Assembly (NCBI RefSeq): GCF_027924565.1
Contig: NZ_AP027041.1
Span: forward strand, 3,410,001 to 3,474,000
Direction of reading: 5' to 3'
From: Lysobacter auxotrophicus
GTDB taxonomy: Bacteria > Pseudomonadota > Gammaproteobacteria > Xanthomonadales > Xanthomonadaceae
DNA: 64,000 bases
The notes beneath the pieces were generated by a model. That model was not told the DNA's origin. It did no database searches and worked only from the letters and a program-made list of their open reading frames with translations. The translations under genes were made by a program, and so were the position numbers. Numbering within the stretch: position 1 is the stretch's first letter; every line of letters starts with the position of its first letter. This document shows positions 23,865-33,823 of the stretch, in pieces.

Positions 23865-25868
23865 ATGGACATCACCCGCTTCCACGCCGCCTTCTTCGAG
23901 GAAAGCCGCGAAAACCTCGATGCCATGGAGGCGGGCCTGCTCGCGATGGAGTCCGGTTCGGCCGACGGCGAAACCATCAACGTCGTCTTCCGCGCCGCGC
24001 ATTCGATCAAGGGCGGCGCGGCGACGTTCGGCTTCACCGCCATCAGCGAGCTGACCCACCAGCTGGAAACGCTGCTGGACGAAGCGCGCAGCGGACGCCG
24101 CCAGCTCGACGCCGACGCGATCGGCGCGCTGCTGGTCGCCGGCGATGCGCTGCGCGGCCTGCTCGCCGCCGCCGAACACGGCGATCCGATCGATGCCGTC
24201 GCCCTCAAGCGCGCGCACGACGGCCTGGCGAAGATGATGGGGCGCGACGTCGCGACCGCCGCGAAGACCGAAGCGAAGGCGCCGGAAATCGCCGAATGGC
24301 GCATCGGCTTCAAGCCCGCGCCGTCGCTGTTCCTGTCGGGCAACGACCCGCTGCGCATCCTGCGCGAGCTGGCCGGCCACGGCGAACTGGGCGTCACCGC
24401 GCTCGACAACGCGCTGCCGAAGTTTTCCGAACTCGATCCGTACGAGGCGTACCTCGCGTGGGACCTCATGCTGCCCGGCAGCGTGCCGCGCAGCGCGATC
24501 GACGACGCGTTCGCGTGGGTCGAGGACCAGTGCGAGCTGGCGATCGAAGGCATTCCGGCGACCTCCGCCGTCGCGCCGCCGCCCTCGCCGCTGCCGGAAG
24601 CGGGCGACAACGTCGTCGCGCTCGATACGCGCGGCAACGCCGACGCGCGCAAGTCCAACGCAGCCGACGCCGGCGACACCTCGATCCGCGTCGCCGTCAA
24701 CAAGGTCGACGCGCTGATCAACCTGGTGGGCGAACTGGTCATCACCCAGGCGATGCTGCGCCAGCGTTCCACGCAGCTGGACCCGGTCGCCAACGAACTG
24801 CTGCTGTCGGGGCTGGAACAGCTCGACCGCAACACCCGCGACCTGCAGGAAGCGGTGATGGGCGTGCGCATGCTGCCGGTGGAATTCGCCTTCAGCCGCT
24901 TCCCGCGCATGGTGCGCGACCTCGCCGCGCGCCTGGACAAGAAGGTGCGCCTGCGCACCAGCGGTGAAGCGACCGAACTGGACAAGGGCGTGATCGAGAA
25001 AATCGTCGATCCGCTCGTGCACCTGGTGCGCAACTCGATCGACCACGGTTTGGAATCGCCGGCCGACCGCCGCGCCGCGGGCAAGGACGAGACGGGCACG
25101 ATCAGCCTCAACGCGCAGCACCAGGGCGGCCACATCGTCATCGAGATCACCGACGACGGCCGCGGCCTAGATCGCGACCGCATCCTGCGCAAGGCCGCCG
25201 AACGCGGCCTGCCGATCGGCGAGAACCCGACCGACGCGCAGGTGTGGGACCTGGTGTTCCACCCCGGTTTCTCCACCGCCGAACAGCTCACCGACCTGTC
25301 CGGTCGCGGCGTCGGCATGGACGTGGTGAAGAAGAACATCGCCGCGCTCGGCGGCCAGGTCGAGATCCGTTCGAAGAAGGGCACCGGCACCACCGTGTCG
25401 ATCCGCCTGCCGCTGACGCTGGCGATCCTGGACGGCATGACCGTCGCGGTCGGCGGCGAGGTCTTCATCCTCCCGCTGAACTCGGTGATCGAATCGCTGC
25501 AGCCGGCGGCCGGGGACGTGCGCACCATCGCCGGCGAGGCGCGCGTGCTGCGCGTTCGCGAGGACTACCTGCCGCTGATCGACCTCGCCGCGCAGTACGG
25601 CCTCAACGCGGGTGCCAGCGCCAACGCGCATTCCGGCGCCAATCCTGGCAACGGAATTGCAGTGGTGGTCGAAGCCGACGGCCAGCGCCTGTCGCTGGAA
25701 GTGGACGAACTGCTCGGCCAGCAGCAGGTGGTGGTGAAGAACCTGGAAGCCAATTACCGCCGCGTGCAGGGCATTTCCGGCGCCACGATCCTGGGCGACG
25801 GCCGCGTCGCGCTGATCGTCGACGTCGGCGGCCTGGTGCAGGCGCAGCGGATGCCGCAGGCGGCCTGA
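23865..25868 (+). CDS. cheA: Chemotaxis histidine kinase CheA (set 2)
   Basis: A 667-residue CheA with a complete domain set. The Hpt domain has His46 (RAAHSIKGGAATFGFT). A middle region at about 140-230 (EWRIGFKPAPSLFLSGNDPL, WDLMLPGSVPRSAI) looks like a regulator-binding P2-type domain, which CheA set 1 lacks. Dimerisation, HATPase (VHLVRNSIDHGLESP, DDGRGLDRDRI, SGRGVGMDVVKKNI) and CheW-like domains follow. It should phosphorylate the adjacent CheY-like protein and CheB at 41910. Both CheA proteins share the array-type receptors of this window as possible inputs. Confidence 0.94.
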   Translation: MDITRFHAAFFEESRENLDAMEAGLLAMESGSADGETINVVFRAAHSIKGGAATFGFTAISELTHQLETLLDEARSGRRQLDADAIGALLVAGDALRGLLAAAEHGDPIDAVALKRAHDGLAKMMGRDVATAAKTEAKAPEIAEWRIGFKPAPSLFLSGNDPLRILRELAGHGELGVTALDNALPKFSELDPYEAYLAWDLMLPGSVPRSAIDDAFAWVEDQCELAIEGIPATSAVAPPPSPLPEAGDNVVALDTRGNADARKSNAADAGDTSIRVAVNKVDALINLVGELVITQAMLRQRSTQLDPVANELLLSGLEQLDRNTRDLQEAVMGVRMLPVEFAFSRFPRMVRDLAARLDKKVRLRTSGEATELDKGVIEKIVDPLVHLVRNSIDHGLESPADRRAAGKDETGTISLNAQHQGGHIVIEITDDGRGLDRDRILRKAAERGLPIGENPTDAQVWDLVFHPGFSTAEQLTDLSGRGVGMDVVKKNIAALGGQVEIRSKKGTGTTVSIRLPLTLAILDGMTVAVGGEVFILPLNSVIESLQPAAGDVRTIAGEARVLRVREDYLPLIDLAAQYGLNAGASANAHSGANPGNGIAVVVEADGQRLSLEVDELLGQQQVVVKNLEANYRRVQGISGATILGDGRVALIVDVGGLVQAQRMPQAA

Positions 25869-25878
25869 CAGATACAGC

Positions 25879-25986
25879 CCCTCCCCCTGCTTGCAGGGGA
25901 GGTTGGGAGGGGGTGCGAGGCGCCGAGTGTGATCGCAACGGACCTCACCCCTCCCCAACCCTCCCCTGCCTTCGCAGGGGAGGGAG
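25879..25986 (+). repeat. Inverted pair of family D repeats between cheA and cheW
   Basis: Two CCCTCCCCTGC-type palindromes (25879-25914 and 25944-25986) in opposite orientation fill the 149-base gap, as between fliA and cheY. Confidence 0.85.
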
Positions 25987-26017
25987 CAGAAACCGAACAT
26001 CGACCGAGACACCCGAC

Positions 26018-26500
26018 ATGAACGACATCACCGCCACCATCGAATCGGCCGACGAGTACCTCACCTTCGCCCTGGGCGAGGAGGAGTACGGCGTCGAGAT
26101 CCTGAAAGTCCAGGAAATCCGCGGCTACGACACCGTCACCCGCCTGCCCGACGCGCCCGACTACATCAAGGGCGTGATCAACCTGCGCGGCACCATCGTG
26201 CCGGTCATCGACATGCGCCTGAAGTTCCGCCTGGCCAAGGCCGAATACAACGCGCTGACGGTGATGATCGTGCTCAACGTCGCCGACCGCGTCGTGGGCA
26301 TGGTGGTGGACAGCGTGTCCGACGTGGTGCGCCTGGAATCCGAGCAGATCCGCCCGGTGCCGGAAATCGGCGCGACGATCGACCGCCAGTTCATCACCGG
26401 CATCGGCACGCACGGCGAACGCATGCTGATCCTGCTGGAAATCGAAAAGCTGATGACAAGCGCCGAGATGGGCCTGGTCTCGCACGCGAACGCCGCCTGA
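26018..26500 (+). CDS. cheW: Chemotaxis coupling protein CheW
   Basis: CheW bridges chemoreceptor tips and CheA. The 160-residue protein is one CheW domain with the usual sequence: EEYGVEILKVQEIRGYDTVT, IKGVINLRGTIVPVIDMRLK, and VSDVVRLESEQIRP. It follows the second cheA across a repeat pair and precedes five receptor genes. It is the only plain CheW in the window, so it may serve both kinases. Start ATG 26018 gives the normal length; the upstream frame is a cheA shadow plus repeat. Confidence 0.95.
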   Translation: MNDITATIESADEYLTFALGEEEYGVEILKVQEIRGYDTVTRLPDAPDYIKGVINLRGTIVPVIDMRLKFRLAKAEYNALTVMIVLNVADRVVGMVVDSVSDVVRLESEQIRPVPEIGATIDRQFITGIGTHGERMLILLEIEKLMTSAEMGLVSHANAA

Positions 26501-26508
26501 TCGGGCGA

Positions 26509-26534
26509 CCACTCTCCCGCTTGCGGGAGAGTGG
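26509..26534 (+). terminator. Hairpin after cheW
   Basis: A perfect 12-base inverted repeat, CCACTCTCCCGC and GCGGGAGAGTGG with two bases between (an effective loop of about six), starts 8 bases after the cheW stop. There is no T-tract, so termination is possible but not certain. The remaining 212 bases to the next gene hold no recognised signal. Confidence 0.45.
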
Positions 26535-26746
26535 CCAGCCACCGCTCCACGCTCCACGTACAACAAAAACAACGCCAGACAGCACGCCAGGCGGAGCGCA
26601 TCCGCCAAGCCAGCCGCGTTGTAGTCGCACCCAAGGTCCGCCGTCCCCCACGGGCGATCTTCCGTGAGTCCACAAATCAGCGCAGTAAGGGACGCCGTGC
26701 ACGAGGTGCGGCGTCTTCGATTTGACGACACCCGAGGACCACATCG

Positions 26747-28570
26747 ATGAATTCTGTAAGGACGCAGACGCGCGCAAACGGACGTGATCGTGCGCAGCGC
26801 CCCGCACCTGCCGCGCCGTTCTGGCGCCGCCTGACCGCCCTGTTCGCACACGCTCCCGCCGCCGATGCGGCCGCACAGTCGCGCATCGCCGACATGGTCG
26901 GCCGCATCGACGCCATCGACCGCGTGCAGGCGGTGATCGAATTCGACCTCGACGGCACGATCCTCCACGCGAACGAGAACTTCCTGCGCACGCTGGGATA
27001 CCGCCTGGACGAGGTCCAGGGCCGCCACCATTCGATGTTCGTCGAACCCGCGCAGGCGCGCAGCGACGAGTACCGTGCGTTCTGGGCGAAGCTCGCGCGC
27101 GGCGAATTCGACGCCGGGCAATACCGGCGCCTGGGCAAGGACGGCCGCGAAGTCTGGATCCAGGCCTCGTACAACCCCGTCTTCGACAGCGCCGGCCGTG
27201 CGCGCAAGGTGGTGAAGTTCGCCACCGACATCACCGCGCAGAAAATGCAGGCGGCCGACTTCGCCGGGCAGATGGCGGCCATCAGCAAGTCGCAGGCGGT
27301 GATCGAGTTCGACCTCGCCGGGCGCGTGCTGTCGGCCAACGAGAACTTCTTCGCGACTACCGGCTACGCGCGCGAGGAAGTCATCGGCCGGCACCATTCG
27401 ATGTTCACCGGCGAGGCGTACCGCAACAGCCCGCAGTACCGCGAATTCTGGGCGAAGCTGTCGCGCGGCGAGTACGACGCCGGCGTGTACCACCGCTTCG
27501 GCAAGGGCGGGCGCGAGATCTGGATCCAGGCCTCGTACAACCCGATCTTCGACATGAACGGCACGTTGTTCAAGGTCGTCAAGTACGCCACCGACATCAC
27601 CGCGCAGGTGCGCGACACGCAAGCGCTGCAGCGCGCCGTCGAGCAGACGCAGGCCGTGGTGACCGCCGCGCAGGACGGGGACCTCACCGGCCGAATCGAG
27701 ACCGGCGACAAGAGCGGTTCGGTCGCGCAACTGTGCGAGGGCATCAACGCGCTGGTCGATGCGATGGCCGGCATCATCGGGCAGATCAAGGTCGCCGCCG
27801 ACACCATCGGCCTGGGCGCGCGCGAGATCGCCGCGGGCAACACCGACCTGTCGGAGCGCACCGAATCGCAGGCGGCGTCGCTTGAAGAAACCGCCTCGTC
27901 GATGGACGAGATCACCAGCACCGTGCGCCACACCGCCGACAACGCGCGCCAGGCGAACCAGCTGGCGATCGAGGCCACCGCCATCGCCTCGCGCGGCGGC
28001 GACGCGGTGCACGGCGTCGTCGATACGATGTCGCAGATCAGCCAGTCGTCGAAGAAGATCGCCGACATCATCGGCGTGATCGACGGCATCGCGTTCCAGA
28101 CCAACATCCTCGCGCTGAACGCCGCGGTCGAAGCGGCGCGCGCCGGCGAACAGGGCCGTGGGTTCGCGGTGGTCGCTTCCGAAGTCCGCTCGCTCGCGCA
28201 GCGTTCGGCGAACGCGGCGAAGGAGATCAAGGTGCTGATCGGCGATTCGGTCGAACGCGTCGGCACCGGCACGCGTCTGGTCGAAAGCGCGGGCCGTACG
28301 ATGGATGAGATCGTCGCCAGCGTGAAGCGCGTGGCGGACCTGATCGGCGACATCAGCGCCGCGACGCTGCAGCAGAGCGCGGGCATCGAGCAGATCAACC
28401 AGGCCATCGCGCAGATGGACGAGAGCACGCAGCAGAACGCCGCGCTGGTCGAGGAAGCCTCGGCCGCGGCGCGCAGCATGGAAGAGCAGGCCGGAGAATT
28501 GATGCAGACCGTGGCGGCGTTCCGCCTCAGCGCGGGCGCGCCGCCGTATCTTCGGGCGGCGAACGATTGA
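26747..28570 (+). CDS. Soluble chemoreceptor with two PAS domains
   Basis: A 607-residue methyl-accepting protein without any membrane segment. Two PAS domains (about 48-165 and 172-285) are close duplicates, each with a VIEFDL..G..L.ANENF start and a [11 protein letters not shown]-type end. A HAMP-like segment (~300-350) leads to the signalling domain, whose hairpin tip lies near residues 440-490. The layout resembles Aer/BdlA-type cytoplasmic redox or energy sensors; no haem or flavin ligand can be assigned from sequence alone. Its C-terminus (PPYLRAAND) is the same as that of the receptor at 31082, and no CheR-tethering pentapeptide is present. Confidence 0.9.
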   Translation: MNSVRTQTRANGRDRAQRPAPAAPFWRRLTALFAHAPAADAAAQSRIADMVGRIDAIDRVQAVIEFDLDGTILHANENFLRTLGYRLDEVQGRHHSMFVEPAQARSDEYRAFWAKLARGEFDAGQYRRLGKDGREVWIQASYNPVFDSAGRARKVVKFATDITAQKMQAADFAGQMAAISKSQAVIEFDLAGRVLSANENFFATTGYAREEVIGRHHSMFTGEAYRNSPQYREFWAKLSRGEYDAGVYHRFGKGGREIWIQASYNPIFDMNGTLFKVVKYATDITAQVRDTQALQRAVEQTQAVVTAAQDGDLTGRIETGDKSGSVAQLCEGINALVDAMAGIIGQIKVAADTIGLGAREIAAGNTDLSERTESQAASLEETASSMDEITSTVRHTADNARQANQLAIEATAIASRGGDAVHGVVDTMSQISQSSKKIADIIGVIDGIAFQTNILALNAAVEAARAGEQGRGFAVVASEVRSLAQRSANAAKEIKVLIGDSVERVGTGTRLVESAGRTMDEIVASVKRVADLIGDISAATLQQSAGIEQINQAIAQMDESTQQNAALVEEASAAARSMEEQAGELMQTVAAFRLSAGAPPYLRAAND

Positions 28571-29202
28571 GGGTGCCCATGCGCTGCGGGCCTGGGTCCC
28601 GGCTTTCGCCGGGATGACGGAACCTTTTGTCGCGTCACTGCGGCGAGGCGTCGGCCGTTCTTTGTCGTCATTCCCGCGAAGGCGGGAACCCATGCGTGCA
28701 TGCGTCACCGCCTCCGAAGAACGTGACACGCCGGCGCTTGAGCCCCTCTCCCCGCGGGAGAGGGGTTGGGGTGAGGGGTAACGAAGCGGCTGCGGTGAAC
28801 CATTGCGACCGTGCAACGCTACGCCGCTGCATCGCCACGCGACATGCAGAAGCAGAATGGGTTCCAGCTTTCGCTGGAATGACGTGGGTGTAGTTCGTCG
28901 CAGATGGAGTGCCCACGCGCCGCGAGCCTGGGTCCCGGCTTTCGCCGGGATGACGGTTCCCCTGGTTGCATCACTCCGGTGAGGCGGCGGCCGTTCTTTG
29001 TCGTCATTCCCGCGCAGACGGGAATCCATGCGTGCATGCGTCAGCGCCTCCGAAGAACGTGACACGCCGGCCGATGGATCCCGCCTTCGCCGGGATGACG
29101 GTGAACGTGATCGCGGCGAGCAAGGCTCTTGTAGCCCGGGTAAGCGCAGCGCACCCGGGACTTGGTCGCGCCCCGGGTGCGCTTCGCTTACCCGGGCTAC
29201 AA
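28571..29202 (+). repeat. Repeat-filled gap between receptor gene and porin
   Basis: The gap to the porin is 815 bases. It contains several GTCATTCC/GGAATGAC and CGGGATGACG (family C) elements, a family B palindrome (28740-28778), and a complete family A element (29129-29202). Stretches are shared with the gap after the receptor at 31082 (33182-33660), including the CATGCGTGCATGCGTCACCG segment. No gene was seen. Confidence 0.85.
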
Positions 29203-29270
29203 ACGCGCGCGCCTGCACCACGCCTTTCCCCAAGTCATCTTGATGAACAGGGAAAACGTGAAGTTTTCGT

Positions 29271-29297
29271 TTCAGACACATGACACGCGGCCGTTAT
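29271..29297 (+). promoter_or_regulatory. Possible FliA promoter before the porin-sensor operon
   Basis: TTCAG, 14 bases, GCCGTTAT. The -10 box and the spacing equal those of the other FliA-type sites here, but the -35 box matches TAAAG at only three of five positions. It ends 89 bases before the porin ATG. Confidence 0.5.
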
Positions 29298-29385
29298 CCC
29301 GGTCGCTCCACCGAACATGCATCGCGCGGTCGGGGTTCAGTCCGCGCCTGCGATGGCGCGCCCTTGCACCATCTCAGGAATGATC

Positions 29386-30555
29386 ATGCGTTTCCGTCCC
29401 AGCGCTCTGGCACTCGCCATGGCTTCGCTCCTTCCCATTTCCGCCTTCGCGCAGGACGCGCAATCCGATGAGGGCATGTTCTCCTTCAGCGGCTACGGCA
29501 CCCTCGGCGTCGTGCACAACAGCGAAGACCGTGCCGACTTCGTCCCGACGCAAGGCCCGGCCGGTGCCGGTTACACGCACGCATGGTCGACCACGCCCGA
29601 CACGCGCCTGGCCGCGCAGGTCGATGCACACTTCACCGACAAGTTCTCCGCCGTCGTGCAGGTGATCAGCGAGTACGACCATGAGGGCTCCTACCAGCCG
29701 CAGGTCGAGCTGGCGCACGTCAAGTACGCATTCACCCCGGCGCTGCAGGTTCGCGCGGGCCGCTTCACCGCGCCGATCTTCATGCTGTCCGAATACCGCA
29801 AGGTCGGCTACGCCATGCCGTGGGTCCGCCCGCCGGTGGAGGTGTACGACCTCGCGGTGAGTCTGGACGGCGCCGATGCGACGTACAAGTTCAACGTCGG
29901 CGACGTGGCGATGTCGGTGCAGTTGGCCGCCGGCGACGCCGACGAAGGCACCTTCGAAGTGAAGGACGCCCGCACGCTCGCGCTGCGCGCCGAGTTCGGC
30001 AGCTCCACGCTCTTCGGCAGCTACAGCCAGACCAAGATCGACGCGCCGACCACGCCGCTGCTGGCGCTGTACCAGGGCCCGCTGGCGCCGCTGGGCGCGC
30101 AGTACGCCATCGACGGCGACGACCTGGAGTTCGCCTCGTTCGGCTACGCGTTCGATCCGGGTTCGTGGTTCGTGCGCGGTGAAGTCACCCGCACCACCGG
30201 CGAGGACAACCTGTTGGCGAAGAACACCAACATGTACCTCAGCGGCGGCGTCCGCACCGGCGCGTTCACGCCGTACATGACGCTCGGCCGCGTCAAGCTG
30301 GACAGCGACACGACCATCGGCGCGCGCGATCCGATCGGCGTGATCAATGCCGGCCTGTCGACCACCAACGCGAACCAGAAGAGCATCACCGTCGGCACGC
30401 GCTGGGACTTCCACGAGAACCTCGCGCTGAAGGCCGAGTACGCGCACGTCGACGTGCCGACCGGTTCGACCGGCGGCCTGGTGAATCGCCAGCCGGGTTT
30501 CGTCACCGGCCGGGATTACGACCTGCTGTCGATCTCGCTCGATTTCGTGTTCTGA
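29386..30555 (+). CDS. Outer-membrane porin-like beta-barrel protein
   Basis: A 389-residue exported protein. The signal peptide (1-22, ending SAFA before QDAQ) is clear, and the mature part alternates short amphipathic strands with aromatic ends (FSGYGTLGVVHN, RLAAQVDAHFTDKF, VQVISEYDHEGSYQPQVE, ending SISLDFVF with the C-terminal Phe typical of barrel insertion). It resembles the porin-like proteins found before small phosphate-binding-like proteins in Xanthomonadaceae and Shewanella. Start: ATG 29386 has AGGA 7 bases upstream; ATG 29380 is alternative. The next gene begins 13 bases after the stop, followed by a receptor, which suggests a sensing unit. The substrate is unknown. Confidence 0.8.
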   Translation: MRFRPSALALAMASLLPISAFAQDAQSDEGMFSFSGYGTLGVVHNSEDRADFVPTQGPAGAGYTHAWSTTPDTRLAAQVDAHFTDKFSAVVQVISEYDHEGSYQPQVELAHVKYAFTPALQVRAGRFTAPIFMLSEYRKVGYAMPWVRPPVEVYDLAVSLDGADATYKFNVGDVAMSVQLAAGDADEGTFEVKDARTLALRAEFGSSTLFGSYSQTKIDAPTTPLLALYQGPLAPLGAQYAIDGDDLEFASFGYAFDPGSWFVRGEVTRTTGEDNLLAKNTNMYLSGGVRTGAFTPYMTLGRVKLDSDTTIGARDPIGVINAGLSTTNANQKSITVGTRWDFHENLALKAEYAHVDVPTGSTGGLVNRQPGFVTGRDYDLLSISLDFVF

Positions 30556-30568
30556 CGGAGGCATGACG

Positions 30569-30994
30569 ATGACCATCCGCAATCTCGTTATCGCCGTCGC
30601 CGGCCTGGTGCTCGCAGGCGCCGCCACCCTCGCCCAGGCGGGCGTCGTGGTGGTGGTGTCCGCGAAGAGCGAAGTGAAGTCGCTCACGCAGGCGCAGGTC
30701 TCGCAGCTGTTCCTCAACAAGGCCGTCGCGTTCCCGGGCGGCGGTGCCGCCACGCCGGTGGACCTGCCCGAAGGCCCGGCGCGCGCCGAGTTCTACACGA
30801 AGGTGACCGGCAAGGACGCCGCGCAGCTGAAGGCCTACTGGGCGCAGCTCACCTTCACCGGCAAGGCGCAGCGTCCCAAGCAGCTGGGCAGCGGCGCGGA
30901 CGTGCGCAAGTTCGTCGCCGGCTCGCCGTCGGCCATCGGCTACCTGGATGCGGCCGACGTCGACGACAGCGTCCGCGTCGTGCTCAAGCCGTAA
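30569..30994 (+). CDS. Small periplasmic binding-like protein (PstS-like fragment family)
   Basis: A 141-residue exported protein with a signal peptide ending AQA (near residue 24). The mature part, VVVVVSAKSEVKSLTQAQVS then LFLNKAVAFPGG, and the ending SPSAIGYLDAADVDDSVRVV, resemble one lobe of a phosphate-binding PstS protein. Proteins of this half-size family are often encoded with a porin and a chemoreceptor and are thought to present ligand. ATG 30569 is preferred because GGAGG is 7 bases before it; ATG 30563 is only 1-2 bases from that site. It may deliver a ligand to the receptor encoded next, which is inference. Confidence 0.75.
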   Translation: MTIRNLVIAVAGLVLAGAATLAQAGVVVVVSAKSEVKSLTQAQVSQLFLNKAVAFPGGGAATPVDLPEGPARAEFYTKVTGKDAAQLKAYWAQLTFTGKAQRPKQLGSGADVRKFVAGSPSAIGYLDAADVDDSVRVVLKP

Positions 30995-31081
30995 GGCACA
31001 ACGCAACGCGAACCCTCGATCCATGCCACCCGCAACGCCCGGCGCCACGTGCGCCGGGCGTTGCCCCATGAAGGCTCCGCC

Positions 31082-33181
31082 ATGCAATTCCTGTCGCGCG
31101 TTCCCCTTTTCTGGAAAGTCCTGGCGCCGGCGATCCTGTCGCTGCTTTGCCTGCTGGCCTACCTGCTCATGTCTTCCATCGTGACCCAGCGCAACAACGC
31201 CGAGGTCGCCAGCATCCGCGACGAGCAGTTCCCGCGCCTGGAGGCGATGACCGAAAACGTCGCCGCGCTCGACAAGCTCATCAGCACGCTCAACACCGCC
31301 GCCGCGTCCGCCGACGCCGACACGCTCGCCGGCGCGGGCGAAGTCGCGCAGCAGATCCGCGCGCGCTACCAGAAGCTGTCGAAGATCACCCCGGGCGATG
31401 CCGCGCTCAAGCGCCTGTCCGCCGACTTCGAGACGTACTACCAATCCGCCCACGGCGTCGCGAAGGTCTTCGTCGACGGCGGCGAAGTGAACCCCGACGA
31501 CGTGCAGGCGATGTCCACCGCGCTGGCCACCTACCGCGACCGCCTCAACGCCGAGCGCGACGCCGCCAACAAGCGCTTCACCGCGACCGTCGGCGATTCG
31601 GTCGCCGCGTCGAACCGTGCGCTGGTGTTCGGCCTGGTCGTCGGCGTGTTCGCGCTGCTGGCCGCGCTGGGCGTCGGCATCGTGCTGGCGCGTGCGATTT
31701 CCGCCGCGCTGGGCCGTGCGATGAGCGTGGCCAACCACGTCGCCGCGGGCCGCCTGGACGACACGATCGTCGTGGAAGGCGTCGATGAGAACGCGCGCCT
31801 GATGAAGGCGATGAAGCACATGCAGTCCGAGCTGCGCGCCTTCGTCGAGGCGCAGCAGGAAATGGCCACCCGACACCGCGAAGGCCAGATCGACCACCGC
31901 ATGCCGGCCGATCGTTTCGCCGGCATTTACGGCAACATGGCCAACGCGATCAACGCGCTGGTCGCCACGCACATCGACGTGAACCTGCGCGTGGTCGAAG
32001 TCGTCGGCACCTATGCGCGCGGCGACCTGTCGGTCGACATCGAGCGCCTGCCGGGCCAGGGCGCGCGCATCACGCAGGCCGTGGATTCGGTCAAGCACGG
32101 CATGGAATCGATCAACGCGCAGATCAGGCAGCTGGTCGATGCCGCGGTCGCGGGCGATTTCAGCCGTCGCGGCGATGCCTCGCGCTTCGAGTTCGCCTAT
32201 CGCGACACGGTCGACTCGCTCAACCGCCTGATGGCGACGTCCGAGCAGGGCCTGAACGAAGTCGGCTCGCTCCTCGCCGCCGTCGCCGACGGCGACCTGG
32301 GTCGCCGCGTGGACGTGGCGCTGCCGGGCCAGTTCGGCCGCCTCGCCGCCGATGCGAACCACACCGTCGGCCAGCTCGCGCAGGTCGTCGGCCGCATCCG
32401 CGAAGGCGCCGACACCATCAACAGCGCCGCATCGGAAATCGCCGCCGGCAACAGCGACCTGTCCAACCGCACCGAATCGCAGGCGGCGTCGCTGGAGGAA
32501 ACCGCCTCGTCGATCGAGGAACTCACCAGCACGGTCCGCCAGAACGCCGACAATGCCCGTCAGGCGAACGCGCTGGCGATCACGGCATCGGAAGTCGCCA
32601 CGCGCGGCGGCGACGTCGTGCACGAGGTGGTCGCCACGATGTCGCAGATCAGCGCGTCCTCGTCGAAGATCGCCGACATCATCGGCGTGATCGACGGCAT
32701 CGCGTTCCAGACCAACATCCTGGCGCTGAACGCCGCGGTGGAAGCGGCGCGCGCCGGCGAACAGGGCCGCGGCTTCGCGGTCGTCGCTTCCGAAGTGCGC
32801 TCGCTCGCGCAGCGTTCGGCGAACGCGGCGAAGGAAATCAAGGTGCTGATCGGCGATTCGGTCGAACGCGTCGGCACCGGCACGCGCCTGGTCGAAAGCG
32901 CGGGCCGCACGATGGACGAGATCGTCGGCAGCGTGAAGCGCGTGGGCGACATCATCGCGGAAATCTCGGCGGCCTCGCAGGAGCAGTCGGCGGGCATCGA
33001 GCAGGTGAACCAGGCCATCGCGCAGATGGACGAGAGCACGCAGCAGAACGCCGCGCTGGTCGAGCAGGCCTCGGCCGCCGCGCGCAGCATGGAAGAGCAG
33101 GCTGGCGAACTGATGCAGACCGTGGCGGCGTTCCGCCTCAGCGCGAGCGCGCCGCCGTATCTGCGGGCGGCGAACGATTGA
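31082..33181 (+). CDS. Transmembrane chemoreceptor with four-helix sensor and HAMP array
   Basis: A 699-residue receptor. Helix 1 (about 8-35) and helix 2 (about 185-210, [20 protein letters not shown]) bound a helical periplasmic domain of about 150 residues. After the first HAMP comes a longer-than-usual cytoplasmic region (about 210-440) with repeated HAMP-like units ([40 protein letters not shown]). The signalling domain has its tip near residue 530. It ends PPYLRAAND, as does the receptor at 26747; no pentapeptide. It lies 87 bases after the binding-like protein gene and could sense it. Confidence 0.92.
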   Translation: MQFLSRVPLFWKVLAPAILSLLCLLAYLLMSSIVTQRNNAEVASIRDEQFPRLEAMTENVAALDKLISTLNTAAASADADTLAGAGEVAQQIRARYQKLSKITPGDAALKRLSADFETYYQSAHGVAKVFVDGGEVNPDDVQAMSTALATYRDRLNAERDAANKRFTATVGDSVAASNRALVFGLVVGVFALLAALGVGIVLARAISAALGRAMSVANHVAAGRLDDTIVVEGVDENARLMKAMKHMQSELRAFVEAQQEMATRHREGQIDHRMPADRFAGIYGNMANAINALVATHIDVNLRVVEVVGTYARGDLSVDIERLPGQGARITQAVDSVKHGMESINAQIRQLVDAAVAGDFSRRGDASRFEFAYRDTVDSLNRLMATSEQGLNEVGSLLAAVADGDLGRRVDVALPGQFGRLAADANHTVGQLAQVVGRIREGADTINSAASEIAAGNSDLSNRTESQAASLEETASSIEELTSTVRQNADNARQANALAITASEVATRGGDVVHEVVATMSQISASSSKIADIIGVIDGIAFQTNILALNAAVEAARAGEQGRGFAVVASEVRSLAQRSANAAKEIKVLIGDSVERVGTGTRLVESAGRTMDEIVGSVKRVGDIIAEISAASQEQSAGIEQVNQAIAQMDESTQQNAALVEQASAAARSMEEQAGELMQTVAAFRLSASAPPYLRAAND

Positions 33182-33660
33182 CGGTGCCCACGCGCTGCGA
33201 GCCTGGGTCCCGGCTTTCGCCGGGATGACGGTGAAAAGCGATTGCGGCGAGCAAGCTCTTGTAGCCCGGGTAAGCGCAGCGCACCCGGGACTTGGTCGCG
33301 CCCCGGGTGCGCTTTCGCTTACCCGGGCTACAAACGCTCGTCATTCCAGCGAAGGCGGGAATCCATGCGTGCATGCGTCACCGCTTCCTAAGAATATGAC
33401 ACGCCGGCGCTTGAGCCCCTCTCCCCGCGGGAGAGGGGTTGGGGTGAGGGGTAACGAAGCGGCTGCGGTGAACCGTCGCGGAATCACAACGCTGCGCGGT
33501 TGCATCGCGTGCGCAATGCGGACGCGCAGTGCGTCACCGCCTCCGAAGAACGTGACACGTCGGAGAGATGGATCCCCGCCTTCGCGGGGATGACGGTGAA
33601 AAGCGATCGCGGCGAGCAAGCTCTTGTAGCCCGGGTAAGCGCAGGGCACCCGGGCTACAA
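33182..33660 (+). repeat. Repeat-filled gap between two receptor genes
   Basis: The 642-base gap holds a family C fragment just after the stop, a family A element (33259-33333), a family B palindrome (33412-33451), and a compact single-hairpin family A element (33624-33660). Large parts match the gap at 28571-29202. Nothing else was seen apart from the FliA-type promoter at 33749. Confidence 0.85.
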
Positions 33661-33748
33661 AAGCGCCACGCGCACGAAGCCGCACCTAAACCCACGTCCC
33701 ACTTTCCGCATTCAGCCAAATAACTCACCGCATTCGAGCGATTTGCGC

Positions 33749-33775
33749 TGAATCAAACGCCGCCGCCGCCGATAA
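33749..33775 (+). promoter_or_regulatory. FliA (sigma28) promoter before the Cache receptor
   Basis: TGAAT, 14 bases, GCCGATAA: a perfect FliA -10 box with standard spacing, with a -35 that keeps the T-A-A core. It ends 49 bases before the ATG at 33824. Confidence 0.65.
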
Positions 33776-33823
33776 CTCGAGCAAGACGCGATCCCGCGTC
33801 GAGTACCCAACGCGGTGTCGTGC

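Noticed and set aside
26535-26746. Possible riboswitch or small RNA before the PAS receptor
   Set aside because: No known riboswitch core was found and pairing seemed no better than chance for such GC-rich DNA.
25754-29281. A 1175-residue minus-strand frame
   Set aside because: It is antisense to cheW and the PAS receptor and runs through repeat blocks; no recognisable domain or start.
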